Positions 1 to 10,806 are shown, counted from the first letter of the stretch. The stretch: 64,000 bases of DNA from an uncultured Eubacteriales bacterium (GCA_949077035.1 CARUPR010000001.1:62001-126000), one strand, 5' to 3'. The notes: generated by a model not told the origin, from the letters alone. Translations and numbers: made by a program.

Positions 1-3000
1 TAAATAGATTTTATTTCCATCATTTATCTGTGCGACAGTATAATTTTCAACAAATTGCCATGCATCAATACCTTCAAATTTAAGGATATTCACCTTAGAA
101 TCATTTTGCAATACTGGGTCATCTTGGGCGGTAATCATATAATTATCATTATTATTGTTTTTGATTGAGAGGTTTTTATATTGTTCAATAACAAGGTCTA
201 TATAATCCTCTTCCATGATAGTAATGCTGTTTGTAATTGCAGGTGTATCTTCTGTTGCAATAAGCGTAAAGTATAATCTAAACTTATAGCCATAAGCATC
301 TTCACCTTCAATATAATAATTTTGATTTCCAAATATAACCGCTTTTACCTTGCTGAAGGTAATTGCAGCAGCTGTTTCACCTGCATTATAAGAATAATAA
401 TTATCATTTGCAGCTTTTACCCAGCTATTGTTATTTTGACCAGCACTTGTATTATAGAAAATCTTGCTTGCAAGGTTTTCTGGTATATTGTATGAAATAT
501 CTTTCACCATTTTTTCTTCGGTAAGTTTTATAGAAAATTCTTTTGTAGAAAGGTCTTGTTTTTCACCAGTGCCGTTTTTATGCTTGATTGTCATATAACC
601 TTGCTCGCCGGTAAGATTAAAATCTCTATATTCATTAGCAGTTTGTAAATATTCAATTCTGTGGGGCTCAATATTAGAACGGATTTGATTGCCAGCCTCG
701 TCTAATTCATTCTGGCCATTTTCTGTGTTGCCATTGAAAGAAACAGCATAATCTGGCATGATTTTTATTACAACATAGAAGTCTGTTTCAAAATTGTTTA
801 CCTTATAGGTGACTTTTCCTAAAACATAATCACCTATATTTTTTGCACCAAAAGGAATCAATTCATAATCATATACTCTGCCACCTGAAGTATCATTTAA
901 GGTAGGTCCTATAAAGATATATTCATGGTCATCTGTGGTTTGAGTTCCCCCATCATCTTCAACAAAACGTTTGTAAGCATTGAATGAATGTGTGTTCATA
1001 TAATTATTTAAAAGAGTTTTTGTTTCTTGTGGTAAAGGGCTACTTTCTTCACCAGCATAATAAATCAATTCAAAGCCCAGGCCAGAATCAGCTGAAGTGA
1101 AGTCTGAAGCCGCCACCTTTCTCTTTGTAGTTGGGTGATGAATTCCCAAAAGGTCATTCAAGCTTTCAATTGTATCATTGACTTCAACTTCGACAATATT
1201 GCCTTTTTCCTTCACATCAATATCAAAGCTGCCCATATAGTAATAATTGAAATTAAATTCTTTTGTAGGGCTTGTTGAGCCATCATTTTTATTAAAGGTT
1301 AATCTAAATTCATTTTTATTAATTTTGTCAAGGTCGTTTTTGCCTAAATTCAAAGTCAAATAATTCCCTTTGAAAATTGAATTATATTTTTTGATATCAA
1401 CTAAGATTTCATTTCCTTCTTCATCAACGCCATAGGTCATCTGTGCCCTATTAGCAAGTGCAACTTGAGGTTTGTTATCCACCATTTTAAACACTTGATT
1501 TGCCAAATTTGTTAAATTATCAAGTGGGTCTTCCACAACTCTGTTGTCACCAATTCCTATATTGTTTTGCTCAAAACTTGAAGTGGTATAAATTCCGACA
1601 AAGGTTTTTCCTTCAAAGGAAACGCCTAAATCATAATATCTGTTGCTGCTTTGGTCTTTGTCTGTGATATAGATTGGATAAGAAGCATAAAGTTTATCAT
1701 CGCCATCTTCTCCGCTGAAGACAAAATAATATTCATCAGCATAGTATGCCATTGTATCGTTTAAGCTTGCATAAAGAAGTCTTTCACCAACAAATAAATT
1801 TTCTGTATTTGTTTTGTCTACATAAATTTTTTCATAACTTATTGAATTGCTTACTGAATCTTCTTCATATTCGCCCTGCAAGGTATAATTTGATACTGTA
1901 TGCTGAACGATTGAAAGTGACTGACCAAGCAATCTAATATTGTAAACAATATTGACAGATTGGTATGTTATGCTAAGCTGAATACTTGCATCGCCAGAAT
2001 TGCCACCTGTCCTGACAAATTTGATTGAATTATTTGCATCTATCTGACCATTTACAGGAATGGTTGTTTCTCCATTGATTAGGTCTGCATTGTCAGTCTT
2101 GCTGTTTAGAATAACTGTCAAGTCATCATTATTAATAGTTTCAAGTTTTTTGTTATAAGAAGCAAATTTATCTCCATTTAAGAGTTCTGCTTGATAGAAT
2201 GAAATTCTTTCTGCTTCGCCAAAGATTGGATTTGCATTTAAGAAAGCTTTTATGTCTGCAAAAGTTGTATTATTGTCAATATATTCAAATTTCATCATTC
2301 CATTTGAATTTGGCACTGGATAACTTGATTCAAGCTTAACACTTGGAGCCACAACGAAAGAATATCTAACATTAAATTCTTGTGATGTTTGCTCAAAAGT
2401 CAATGTCACCTTTAAGGTAAGTTCTAATGTCACCTTATCAGAAACATAGTTTGTTGAAATTTCGACCAAGTTTCCGTTTACACTTATTCCACCAAATGCA
2501 GGATTTGATGATTGACATTCAACATTGATTTGTGTATTTAAACTTGTTTGACTATCATTTATAAAATCAAATAAATTATAAATATCAAATTCATGGATTC
2601 TGCCAGCTATAGTTTCGTCACTTACAGCGATATTGCCTTTTGGAGTAATATTTTTTCTTAAAGTATATTGATGTGAGAATTTAAATTCCTTTTCCTGTTC
2701 ACCTTTATTGAATTTTACAACAAAGTCGATTGAAATATCTTTATCTGAAATGAGGTCACTTATGATAAGTTGCCCGTTTTCATACTTAACAAGGTCTTTT
2801 CCTTGACCAGAAATGGTTATATCAGCGATGGTATATTCAGAAATTTCTGATGCATCTTCAGTCAATTTGATTGTATCTTTCAAATTTATAGTTGAGCCAC
2901 CATTAATTTCACTTATCATTGGTGTAAACTCTATATTTGCTTTCAAATCAAGATTTATTGATGCAAGATATCCCATTGATGTATAAACAGCGAAGCTTGC

Positions 3001-6000
3001 ATTTTTATCTGAATCAACATAATCTTTCAATACAATAATCAAAATACCATTTGAAGGATTATAATTAAAACTTTCAATGTTTTCTTTGCCTTCAGAAATG
3101 CCCACATTCAGTTTATCGCGAACGATTGTGTTGATATTTCCTGCCTCTTTCTTTAAGAGGTCAACTTGCATTTTATAAACATTTTTGCCTTCATAGCCTT
3201 CAACATTGTCATTATAAACTTCACCATTTTTGAGTGAAAGTTTCAACTCATCTGTTTCAGAAACTTTGCCATCTTTATCAGTAAAACGAACAGAATAGAT
3301 TTCTGAATCTTCATTTAAAATAAGGGTATAAGTTTGCTCGCCACCAACAACCGACAATTTATCTTCATCTGTTGTAAGATAGCTATGTTTGATTGTGATT
3401 GTCATCTTAGAGTTTGCATACTTACCAAAAGGTCTGTAATAAAGTGTGCTATAGTCACTTGAGAAATATGCTTCAAGTGATTTTCCCCACTCTTCACTGT
3501 CTGTCATTACGCCTTCGCTGCCCACCTCAACTGAAACAATCTCATTTTTATATTTTAAAGTTTCAAACAGTTTTTCATTTTGATATGATATAGAAATGTC
3601 ACCTTTCAAGATTGCAACTTTCACAGTAGAGCCGCTTTCCTTTTTGATAAAACCATTGAAAAGGTCTTCAGCATTTAAGTCAATTTCTGTTTCATCTTTA
3701 AAGTCTTTTATAATTTCTTTATATTTTGTTGTTTCTATGCCATCTTTTGTTTCTTTATATTCATAGGTAAACATCAATTTGCTTTCTGATTTTATATCAA
3801 GCTTAAGGAGGCAATCAAGTTCGGTTTCTTGATTTTCTTTATTTTTGAGATTGATAATCTTATTTGAAACAAATCTCTTCTTGTCTTTATTTAATGTCTT
3901 TTCATCAAACAATTCTTCAAGATTAACCTCTCTTACTGCTGAGCTGTCACCAGAAATATGTTCGGCCGAGCCATTGTATGCATATATAGAATTATCAATT
4001 TCTACATCTGCCACAACTTTCAATAGATAATAGAAAGTTTGTTTTTTGCCATAAGAATCTACAACATACTCAAATGCCAGATAAACATCTTTGTCTTCCT
4101 TATTTAAGTGGTTGAGAGTGATATAGCCAACAAATTCTTCAATTTTATCATTTGAATTTGTATTATCATCGGTATTATTAGAATTGCCATTTTTGATTAT
4201 TTTTGTGATAAGTTTTGAATTTAATAGGTTTGAATAATCTTCATCTTTGTTTTCAAATATATAAACATTCAGTTGTTGTTCAATAGCGCCGCCAATGGTA
4301 TATAAACCGCCTTTATTTATTGGTCTATATTGGGCTGGGACAATTTGACCATCCTCACCCATTTCGCTGACAAGTTCTGCCATATTGTATTGGCTTAAAA
4401 TTTGACTGAGTTTTCCTGCCTCGATTTCATTATAAATGCCCATTTCTATAAGATTTTCTGGGTCAGCGAGCGCAGTTTCTACCCTATGTCTATCATCAGC
4501 AAAAAGTTTATTATAATTTTCATAAACAACAATATCATAACCAATATTTGAAACAAGCATTGGAATATGCATAAATGCGAGGACATTGTTATCTTTTCTG
4601 ATTTGTAATACAAGATAAGAATTTGTATCATCTAAACCATAGAATAATTTTTGTTCTACCTGTGACTTAAATGAAATCAAACTATTATCTGAATCAGATT
4701 CATAGAGATTTCTTACATAATTGTTGCCAAAATAATCTCTTGTTGTAGGAAGGATATTATATTCATAACCATATAAGTTGCCAAAAGACCAATTAGGACC
4801 AACATTGCGGGCAAACATCAAATAATTGACATCACCGATAATTTGAGATTGAGGTTTAAGCTTACTTAAAAATTCATCGTTGCTTTCTAAAGTAAAACTT
4901 GAAGCAAGAATTGAATATATATCATCTTGAGAATTTAAAAGTTGAATTTCAATATCAATTTGACCAAAAGTTGTGTTGCCATGCTTTATTATCATGGTTG
5001 TCCAAAGAGATTTTTGATTGTAATCGAAGAAGAAATTTGCGTTTTCCTTTTTCACAACCTTACCATCTTTATATTGGAGATAATCATCAAAGTCAAAGCT
5101 AAAGGTCACACCTTCAATAGTCTGGTCATTATGTCTTGTCACTAAAACGAAATCACCAATTTGACTGCCATCGCCAAGAATATAGAATGTGCCTTTTTGG
5201 TCAGCGATTTTGATGTCGCGTTTTACCTCAAATTGAATTGGATGACTTAGGGCAAAGCTGTTGTTTCCTTCTGGTTGGAAATAGATTGTGAAATTCTTTG
5301 TCGCCACCTCCCAGAAATCTTCAAAGCTTATTTCATTTGAGTTTGCATTGTAAGTGCCGATTGCACCAACAGGTTTTGTATCGCTTGCAACGACAACATA
5401 TCTTCCTTCATTGTTTGCTATAATATAATAATTTTTATTTTTATCAAAAAGTTGATTAAATGCATTTGTGCCTTGGGCGTTTTTATTGAAATCTACATAG
5501 GTGTTTTTAAGTGCAATTTTATTGCTTAATCCTGCATAAACAGAATCTTTACCAACATAATTTTCATTTGTTGCATTAAAATTTTGAAGTAATTGAAGTG
5601 AGAACATTATATTTACAGCACCACTTACGTCAGACATTGAAAATTCCATATAGTGTGGTGAAGCAAAGTTTTTGTTTATTTTAATCTTACTTATAATGAT
5701 GTTTGCAAGAGCTTGTCTTATTGTATCTGCTGTGTTTGTGAAAGTGATTTTCTGGTCATTGCTATCATACAAGGTCACCATTCCGTCACTGCCAAACATA
5801 TCAAGTATTTGCCTATCTGTCATTCTAGTTTCTGAATAATACTGAGAAGTAAACTTGAAGTTGACATTATCCAAACTAAATTCAACATCTTTTCCTTCTT
5901 CATCAAGGCAATATATTCTAATTAAATCTTTCAAGTTTATAAATTGGTCTTCATTACCAACAGCACCATATTTATTTACGATAACTTCTTTTGATGTATC

Positions 6001-8865
6001 ACTGCTTTCAGTTGTTAAACTTACCTCATAGGTATTTTTATTTTCGGCATCATATTTAACCTTTGAAATGCCGGTTGACTTAACTTCAAACTGAATTTCA
6101 AATGCATTCTCATTTTCTGTAAGTGTAGCATTTTCATCATTACTCTTTACAATAAGAGAAAGAGGGATATAACTATTTGAATTTGTGTTTTTAAATGCAA
6201 ATGATTGACCATTTGGAAGAATGTTTATGATATTTGAATTTCCGCTCTGCACCATAAACTTCCATTGATTTTTCAATGTGTTTGAATTTCCTTTTTGGTC
6301 AACAATTACAAAGTTTGAGCCGTTTGCACCAACAATGTCATTTATAAATTCTGTGACATTGTTGAAAGTTTTAATTGTTCCGTCAAGAAGTGTTACTTTT
6401 ATTATTGTATTAAAACCACCCTCTTGGGTAAGATTTTGGTCGACTGTGATAGGTTTTGCATTTTCATCAGCAAGCGCTTCATAAACTGCAGACTTTGTTG
6501 CCATATCAATTCTGACAGCTTTTGGTTTATAGATATTTACCAGTTTATCGGTAATTGTATTTAATGCCCTTTTCCATTCAATGGCTTGCCCTTCTTCATT
6601 CTCATAAATAAGAGAAATATAGCCAAGATATAAGCCATTTAAATTGTCAAGCTGAACTGAAGCTTTTGTTGACACCCTATATTGCACTGATACAGCCTTA
6701 GTTTCGTCATTTGTAAAAATTGCACCTTCGCTGAAAATGAAGTATTCTGAAATGTCATTTCCTGCCATGTCATAAATCACAGGTCTTATAAAACCCTTTT
6801 GGAATTCATCTTTAAACACTGGCACAGATTCTGCTGCTATTGTATAGTGCAAGCCAAAATCGAGATTGCTTCCAAGATTGATTGAAATTTCTTGCTCGTC
6901 TTCAACAATGAAATTGTCTGCTTCTAAATAAAAATCTTTGATAGAGTTTGAATATAATGCAGTTTTAGATATCACTTCCTTTGTGCTGCTGCACATTTCA
7001 GCAATGTCATACAACCCTTCTGCACTTCCTGGTCTTATTGTTGCAAAGTATAATGAAAACTCACCTGTATTATAAAGTGTTAAGCGAGAGCCATTTACAG
7101 CAAACAAAGTAGCCATTCTGCCATCATTTGTTTGATATTTGCCAGACCTTTCAAGAATATATCCGTCTTCACCGATTATTCTATTTGCCATATCAACATA
7201 ATCTGCCAAAGGACCATCACCAAACCATACAAAATAAACTTTATCTTGATAGATATTTTCTTCTGAAACAGAAGAATATCTGTTAAGGTCAATTGTTTCT
7301 GACTTAATCTTACTTTCTCCGTCAATTACCTGATAGTTAAGCAAGATGTTGATGTTTAAATTGTCTACCCATGATAGAGGCTTTTCTTCATGTTTTGAAA
7401 TTGAAAGATTCACCTGGCTTATCATTGGCTGACCATTTGCATCAGCAAACAATTCTGTGTTTTCATTGACTAAAAGAGCGACATTAATCTTCAAATCAAT
7501 GGCCTCGGTGGCGGTCAATTTCCAATTTGAATATCGTATGTCATTTACATTTGAATTTGGTCGATAATATCTTTTGCCATCAATATCAATATATGGCATT
7601 TCTTTATCGCCCTCAATATTTAAAATTTTATTATTGCCCCAAGTTGGGTCAACACCATTGAAATCAAAAGAAATAACAATGTTTTTTAATAGATTGTCAA
7701 GAAGAAGCCCTGAAGAAGAATAAACTCTCACTCCAAGATAATCGCTGCTGCTTTGATAAGGATATTGATTAAGATATAAGTTTAGTGGCGATTCAACATT
7801 CATAGAGATAGTTTGAGAAACCTTTGAAACTGTGAAATTTCCAATATTTTCTTCACCAATAGAAACCTCTGCATATGATTCTTCTGCAATTTCCTTATTG
7901 TCACTATTCTCACTTAAATAGGTCAAAACACCTGTATAATAATATGTGACATCCTCAATTTCTCCCACAAGCAAATCATAATCAAGTTGTGCTTTTGCTG
8001 TTGAGAAGGTATAACCATTTATTCTGACATTATCTGCCGCTTGATTTGAAGCAACAAAGTGATTGCTATGCTTTCCGTCATAAACAGCTGTGATATTTTG
8101 TGTGTTGACAGCTTCATAATAAGAATATTTTTCTCGCCAAGAAGCCTGTTCTTGACCACTCTTTTCATCTGAATACATCCATTTGCTTGCTTTAGGGATA
8201 TATTTTGTTTGCATGGTGAAAGATTCATTTCTTACCACCTGATTTGTAAGTTCACCTTTTGAATTGTAAACCAAAGTTTGAGTTGAATATACTGGCACAT
8301 CAACAGCAATCTTGATATTTGCAGTGCCAATTTCAATATTTTCAGAACGTGCAACAAGAGTTGAAATACCGCCTGCTATCCAGTTTATGTAATTATCAGA
8401 GCTGTCCTTTATTGGATTTCCATTTTCATCTTCAAGATGATTAGATAAAAGATGAACAGAAAAAGGTTTTCCTAAAGAAACATATTTTGGCACCTGAATC
8501 GATTTATTTGAAATAAGCTGATTGACAGGGTCATAATCTGTCACAACATCACCGCCAAAAGAAAGTTCTACCTTTCTTCGAGTAACCTGTGATGTTGGTG
8601 ATGTGATTGTAAGCTGAAAATCTTTTCCAACTTCAAGTTGCATCCTTTCGCTGTTAAATAAATCATCATCATAAAGGAAATTTATGCTTTCTGGCATGGT
8701 GTTTTCTTCTTCAAAACCACCAGCAAGATAAACTCCAAGCACTGTCGCACCAGAGATGACAAAAATACTTGCAATAGTCACAACTATTGTCATCCATGTT
8801 TTCCACTTGGATTTAAACTTTTCCTCTTTTTTCTTTTCTTCTTTAATCATCTTTTTCTTTTTCAT
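1..8865 (-). CDS. Giant membrane-anchored exported protein, 3' end missing (left edge)
   Basis: One reading frame runs uninterrupted from an ATG at 8865 to the first base of the window, giving at least 2955 residues with no stop; the C-terminus lies outside. The start follows a GAGAGG SD. Residues 1-24 are strongly basic (MKKKKMIKEEKKKEE...), and about 25-47 form one hydrophobic helix (MTIVVTIASIFVISG...) with no lipobox and no obvious cleavage site, so it looks like a signal anchor with a very large exterior part. The rest is Asn/Ser/Thr/Asp/Glu-rich, almost free of Cys, and reads as alternating beta-strand segments resembling stacked Ig-like or adhesin domains. I see no catalytic motif and no GLUG repeats. 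A structural, adhesin-like or surface-layer role is inference; the family is not recognised. It is transcribed divergently from the ABC-F gene. Confidence 0.85.
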   Translation of the reverse strand, partial: MKKKKMIKEEKKKEEKFKSKWKTWMTIVVTIASIFVISGATVLGVYLAGGFEEENTMPESINFLYDDDLFNSERMQLEVGKDFQLTITSPTSQVTRRKVELSFGGDVVTDYDPVNQLISNKSIQVPKYVSLGKPFSVHLLSNHLEDENGNPIKDSSDNYINWIAGGISTLVARSENIEIGTANIKIAVDVPVYSTQTLVYNSKGELTNQVVRNESFTMQTKYIPKASKWMYSDEKSGQEQASWREKYSYYEAVNTQNITAVYDGKHSNHFVASNQAADNVRINGYTFSTAKAQLDYDLLVGEIEDVTYYYTGVLTYLSENSDNKEIAEESYAEVSIGEENIGNFTVSKVSQTISMNVESPLNLYLNQYPYQSSSDYLGVRVYSSSGLLLDNLLKNIVISFDFNGVDPTWGNNKILNIEGDKEMPYIDIDGKRYYRPNSNVNDIRYSNWKLTATEAIDLKINVALLVNENTELFADANGQPMISQVNLSISKHEEKPLSWVDNLNINILLNYQVIDGESKIKSETIDLNRYSSVSEENIYQDKVYFVWFGDGPLADYVDMANRIIGEDGYILERSGKYQTNDGRMATLFAVNGSRLTLYNTGEFSLYFATIRPGSAEGLYDIAEMCSSTKEVISKTALYSNSIKDFYLEADNFIVEDEQEISINLGSNLDFGLHYTIAAESVPVFKDEFQKGFIRPVIYDMAGNDISEYFIFSEGAIFTNDETKAVSVQYRVSTKASVQLDNLNGLYLGYISLIYENEEGQAIEWKRALNTITDKLVNIYKPKAVRIDMATKSAVYEALADENAKPITVDQNLTQEGGFNTIIKVTLLDGTIKTFNNVTEFINDIVGANGSNFVIVDQKGNSNTLKNQWKFMVQSGNSNIINILPNGQSFAFKNTNSNSYIPLSLIVKSNDENATLTENENAFEIQFEVKSTGISKVKYDAENKNTYEVSLTTESSDTSKEVIVNKYGAVGNEDQFINLKDLIRIYCLDEEGKDVEFSLDNVNFKFTSQYYSETRMTDRQILDMFGSDGMVTLYDSNDQKITFTNTADTIRQALANIIISKIKINKNFASPHYMEFSMSDVSGAVNIMFSLQLLQNFNATNENYVGKDSVYAGLSNKIALKNTYVDFNKNAQGTNAFNQLFDKNKNYYIIANNEGRYVVVASDTKPVGAIGTYNANSNEISFEDFWEVATKNFTIYFQPEGNNSFALSHPIQFEVKRDIKIADQKGTFYILGDGSQIGDFVLVTRHNDQTIEGVTFSFDFDDYLQYKDGKVVKKENANFFFDYNQKSLWTTMIIKHGNTTFGQIDIEIQLLNSQDDIYSILASSFTLESNDEFLSKLKPQSQIIGDVNYLMFARNVGPNWSFGNLYGYEYNILPTTRDYFGNNYVRNLYESDSDNSLISFKSQVEQKLFYGLDDTNSYLVLQIRKDNNVLAFMHIPMLVSNIGYDIVVYENYNKLFADDRHRVETALADPENLIEMGIYNEIEAGKLSQILSQYNMAELVSEMGEDGQIVPAQYRPINKGGLYTIGGAIEQQLNVYIFENKDEDYSNLLNSKLITKIIKNGNSNNTDDNTNSNDKIEEFVGYITLNHLNKEDKDVYLAFEYVVDSYGKKQTFYYLLKVVADVEIDNSIYAYNGSAEHISGDSSAVREVNLEELFDEKTLNKDKKRFVSNKIINLKNKENQETELDCLLKLDIKSESKLMFTYEYKETKDGIETTKYKEIIKDFKDETEIDLNAEDLFNGFIKKESGSTVKVAILKGDISISYQNEKLFETLKYKNEIVSVEVGSEGVMTDSEEWGKSLEAYFSSDYSTLYYRPFGKYANSKMTITIKHSYLTTDEDKLSVVGGEQTYTLILNEDSEIYSVRFTDKDGKVSETDELKLSLKNGEVYNDNVEGYEGKNVYKMQVDLLKKEAGNINTIVRDKLNVGISEGKENIESFNYNPSNGILIIVLKDYVDSDKNASFAVYTSMGYLASINLDLKANIEFTPMISEINGGSTINLKDTIKLTEDASEISEYTIADITISGQGKDLVKYENGQLIISDLISDKDISIDFVVKFNKGEQEKEFKFSHQYTLRKNITPKGNIAVSDETIAGRIHEFDIYNLFDFINDSQTSLNTQINVECQSSNPAFGGISVNGNLVEISTNYVSDKVTLELTLKVTLTFEQTSQEFNVRYSFVVAPSVKLESSYPVPNSNGMMKFEYIDNNTTFADIKAFLNANPIFGEAERISFYQAELLNGDKFASYNKKLETINNDDLTVILNSKTDNADLINGETTIPVNGQIDANNSIKFVRTGGNSGDASIQLSITYQSVNIVYNIRLLGQSLSIVQHTVSNYTLQGEYEEDSVSNSISYEKIYVDKTNTENLFVGERLLYASLNDTMAYYADEYYFVFSGEDGDDKLYASYPIYITDKDQSSNRYYDLGVSFEGKTFVGIYTTSSFEQNNIGIGDNRVVEDPLDNLTNLANQVFKMVDNKPQVALANRAQMTYGVDEEGNEILVDIKKYNSIFKGNYLTLNLGKNDLDKINKNEFRLTFNKNDGSTSPTKEFNFNYYYMGSFDIDVKEKGNIVEVEVNDTIESLNDLLGIHHPTTKRKVAASDFTSADSGLGFELIYYAGEESSPLPQETKTLLNNYMNTHSFNAYKRFVEDDGGTQTTDDHEYIFIGPTLNDTSGGRVYDYELIPFGAKNIGDYVLGKVTYKVNNFETDFYVVIKIMPDYAVSFNGNTENGQNELDEAGNQIRSNIEPHRIEYLQTANEYRDFNLTGEQGYMTIKHKNGTGEKQDLSTKEFSIKLTEEKMVKDISYNIPENLASKIFYNTSAGQNNNSWVKAANDNYYSYNAGETAAAITFSKVKAVIFGNQNYYIEGEDAYGYKFRLYFTLIATEDTPAITNSITIMEEDYIDLVIEQYKNLSIKNNNNDNYMITAQDDPVLQNDSKVNILKFEGIDAWQFVENYTVAQINDGNKIYL

Positions 8866-9100
8866 TTATGACCTCTCTATATAAATTGGCTAAATCAAAA
8901 TGTAGTAAGCGGCTTTGCAAATTTAATAAAATTAAATATGGCAAAATCCTTTATTACAAGTATAAATTTTTGCTGTCAAAAAGGCAAATAAAATTGACCC
9001 TTTTAATAAATAATTTTAGTAATATATATATTATAAATATAATTAAGAAAAATATTTAGTTTTCTTCCTTCTTTTTCATCTCTTTTTTAGGCAGTTAAAA

Positions 9101-9116
9101 GTCAAATTTGTTTGAC
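9101..9116. promoter_or_regulatory. Perfect inverted repeat over the ABC-F -35 element
   Basis: GTCAAA-TTTG-TTTGAC is a perfect 6-bp inverted repeat with a 4-bp spacer. It overlaps the -35 hexamer of the following promoter, a position where a bound dimeric repressor would block RNA polymerase. No regulator is identified, and an AT-rich background makes some palindromes by chance. Confidence 0.4.
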
Positions 9117-9140
9117 AATATTATTTATTTAAGTTATACT
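9112..9140 (+). promoter_or_regulatory. Sigma-A-type promoter of the ABC-F gene
   Basis: TTGACA (9112-9117), a 17-bp spacer and TATACT (9135-9140). The GAAAGGAG SD follows closely and the ATG is at 9159, so the leader is only about a dozen nucleotides. This leaves no room for an attenuator of the kind seen at some antibiotic-inducible ABC-F genes. Confidence 0.75.
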
Positions 9141-9158
9141 TACACGAAAGGAGTAAAA

Positions 9159-10739
9159 ATGTTACAAGTTACAAATATCTCACTCGCCTTTGGCGGCAGA
9201 GTGCTGTATAAAGATGTCAATTTAAAATTTACAAAGGGAAACTGCTATGGCATAATCGGTGCCAATGGTGCAGGAAAATCAACATTCTTAAAAATTATTA
9301 CAGGCGAAATAGAGCCAAACACAGGCGAAATTTCAATCACACCGGGCGAAAGAATGTCTGTTTTAGCGCAAAATCAAAATGCTTATGATAATGAAACTGT
9401 GCTTAACACCGTCCTACTCGGCCATAAGAGATTGATGGAAATTCAAAAAGAAAAAGATGAACTTTATATGAAACCAGACTTTTCTGAAGAAGATGGTTTA
9501 AGAGCGGGCGAACTTGAAACCGAATTTGCCGAGCTTGGTGGCTGGGAAGCTGAAAGTGAAGCAAAGAGCCTTCTTCAAAGCATGGGAATTGAAGAATCAA
9601 TGTTTGACAGTCTTATGGGTGGATTAGACGGAAAAATCAAAGTTAAAATCCTGCTTGCGCAAGCTCTATTTGGAAATCCTGATATACTTATTTTGGACGA
9701 GCCTACAAACAACCTTGATTTCAAAACCTCTCGTTGGCTTGAAGAATATCTGTTGGATTTTGAAAACATTGTTATCATTGTTTCCCACAACCGTCACTTT
9801 TTAAATAAGGTCTGCACACATATTTGCGATGTCGACTATGGCAAGATTAATATGTTTATTGGAAACTATGATTTTTGGTATGAATCAAGTCAACTTATTT
9901 TAAGACAGATGAAAGACCAAAACAAAAAATCAGAACAACGAGCAAAAGAGCTTAAAGAATTTATCGCACGATTCTCTGCAAATGCTTCAAAGTCAAAACA
10001 GGCGACCAGCCGTAAGAGAGAACTTGAAAGATTGACAATTGAAGACATAAAACCTTCTTCAAGAAAATACCCTTATATAAACTTTGAATATAGTCAAGAA
10101 ATTGGCAAAGAAATTTTGAAAGTAGAACATCTTACAAAAGCTGGAATGTTTAAAAATTTAAGTTTCAACATTGAAAAGGGGCAAAAAGTGGTATTTTTTG
10201 CAAAAAATAGCCAAATTTTAACCACTTTATTCAATATTATCCTAGGAAATGAAAAACCAGACCATGGTCAAGTCTTTGTTGGAAAGACCATAAAAATGAC
10301 CAATCTGCCACAAAATAACAATGAATATTTTGAAGGAAATACCTCATCAATTGTTGACTGGCTTAGACAATACTCTCAAGACCAAAATGAAACATATATA
10401 AGAAGCTGGCTTGGAAGAATGCTTTTTACCGGCGAAGAAAACCTCAAGCCTGCAAATGTCCTTTCTGGTGGTGAACGTGTGAGATGTATGCTTGCCAAAA
10501 TGATGCTTGAACAGGGAAATCTTGTGATTTTAGATGAACCTACAAACCATCTTGACCTTGAATCTATCACAGCCTTAAACAAAGGTATGGTAAATTTTAG
10601 AGGAAATATGCTTTTTGCAACACATGACCAAGAAATCATAGAAACTGTTGCAGACAGAATTATTGATATTGTTGATGAAAACAAAATTATTGATTTCACT
10701 GGGACTTATCAAGAATACCTAGAAAAATATTCAAAATAA
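9159..10739 (+). CDS. ABC-F family ATPase (YkpA/YbiT-like)
   Basis: 526 residues with two ABC domains, a linker and no membrane segments, as in ABC-F proteins, which act on ribosomes and not in transport. NBD1 has Walker A GANGAGKST (34-42) and Walker B ILILDEPTNNLD (near 176-187). Its signature is degenerate (MGGLDGK, 153-159). The charged linker covers about 240-300, and SRKYPYINF at its end resembles the YkpA/YbiT subgroup. NBD2 has a degenerate Walker A (FFAKNSQILTT, 346-356) but an intact LSGGE (435-439) and ILDEPTNHLD (457-466). Only the composite site made of NBD1 Walker A and NBD2 signature looks canonical. I chose the ATG at 9159 because GAAAGGAG sits just upstream; an earlier in-frame ATG at 9108 lies ahead of the promoter. 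Nothing points clearly to drug resistance. Confidence 0.9.
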   Translation: MLQVTNISLAFGGRVLYKDVNLKFTKGNCYGIIGANGAGKSTFLKIITGEIEPNTGEISITPGERMSVLAQNQNAYDNETVLNTVLLGHKRLMEIQKEKDELYMKPDFSEEDGLRAGELETEFAELGGWEAESEAKSLLQSMGIEESMFDSLMGGLDGKIKVKILLAQALFGNPDILILDEPTNNLDFKTSRWLEEYLLDFENIVIIVSHNRHFLNKVCTHICDVDYGKINMFIGNYDFWYESSQLILRQMKDQNKKSEQRAKELKEFIARFSANASKSKQATSRKRELERLTIEDIKPSSRKYPYINFEYSQEIGKEILKVEHLTKAGMFKNLSFNIEKGQKVVFFAKNSQILTTLFNIILGNEKPDHGQVFVGKTIKMTNLPQNNNEYFEGNTSSIVDWLRQYSQDQNETYIRSWLGRMLFTGEENLKPANVLSGGERVRCMLAKMMLEQGNLVILDEPTNHLDLESITALNKGMVNFRGNMLFATHDQEIIETVADRIIDIVDENKIIDFTGTYQEYLEKYSK

Positions 10740-10750
10740 TATAAAATATC

Positions 10751-10788
10751 AAAAAAAAGAGGCAATTTTGCCCCTTTTTTTTGTTTTT
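10751..10788 (+). terminator. Intrinsic terminator after the ABC-F gene
   Basis: GGCAA-TT-TTGCC with flanking A-run and T-run, 12 bp after the stop codon. The A/T runs make it potentially bidirectional, so it can also serve the minus-strand gene ending at 10807. Confidence 0.75.
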
Positions 10789-10806
10789 TAATAAATTTTA
10801 AACTAA

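Noticed and set aside
8868..9059. 63-codon frame between the giant gene and the ABC-F gene
   Set aside because: Lys/Ile/Asn-rich AT-biased chance frame without SD; the start overlaps the giant-gene SD region.
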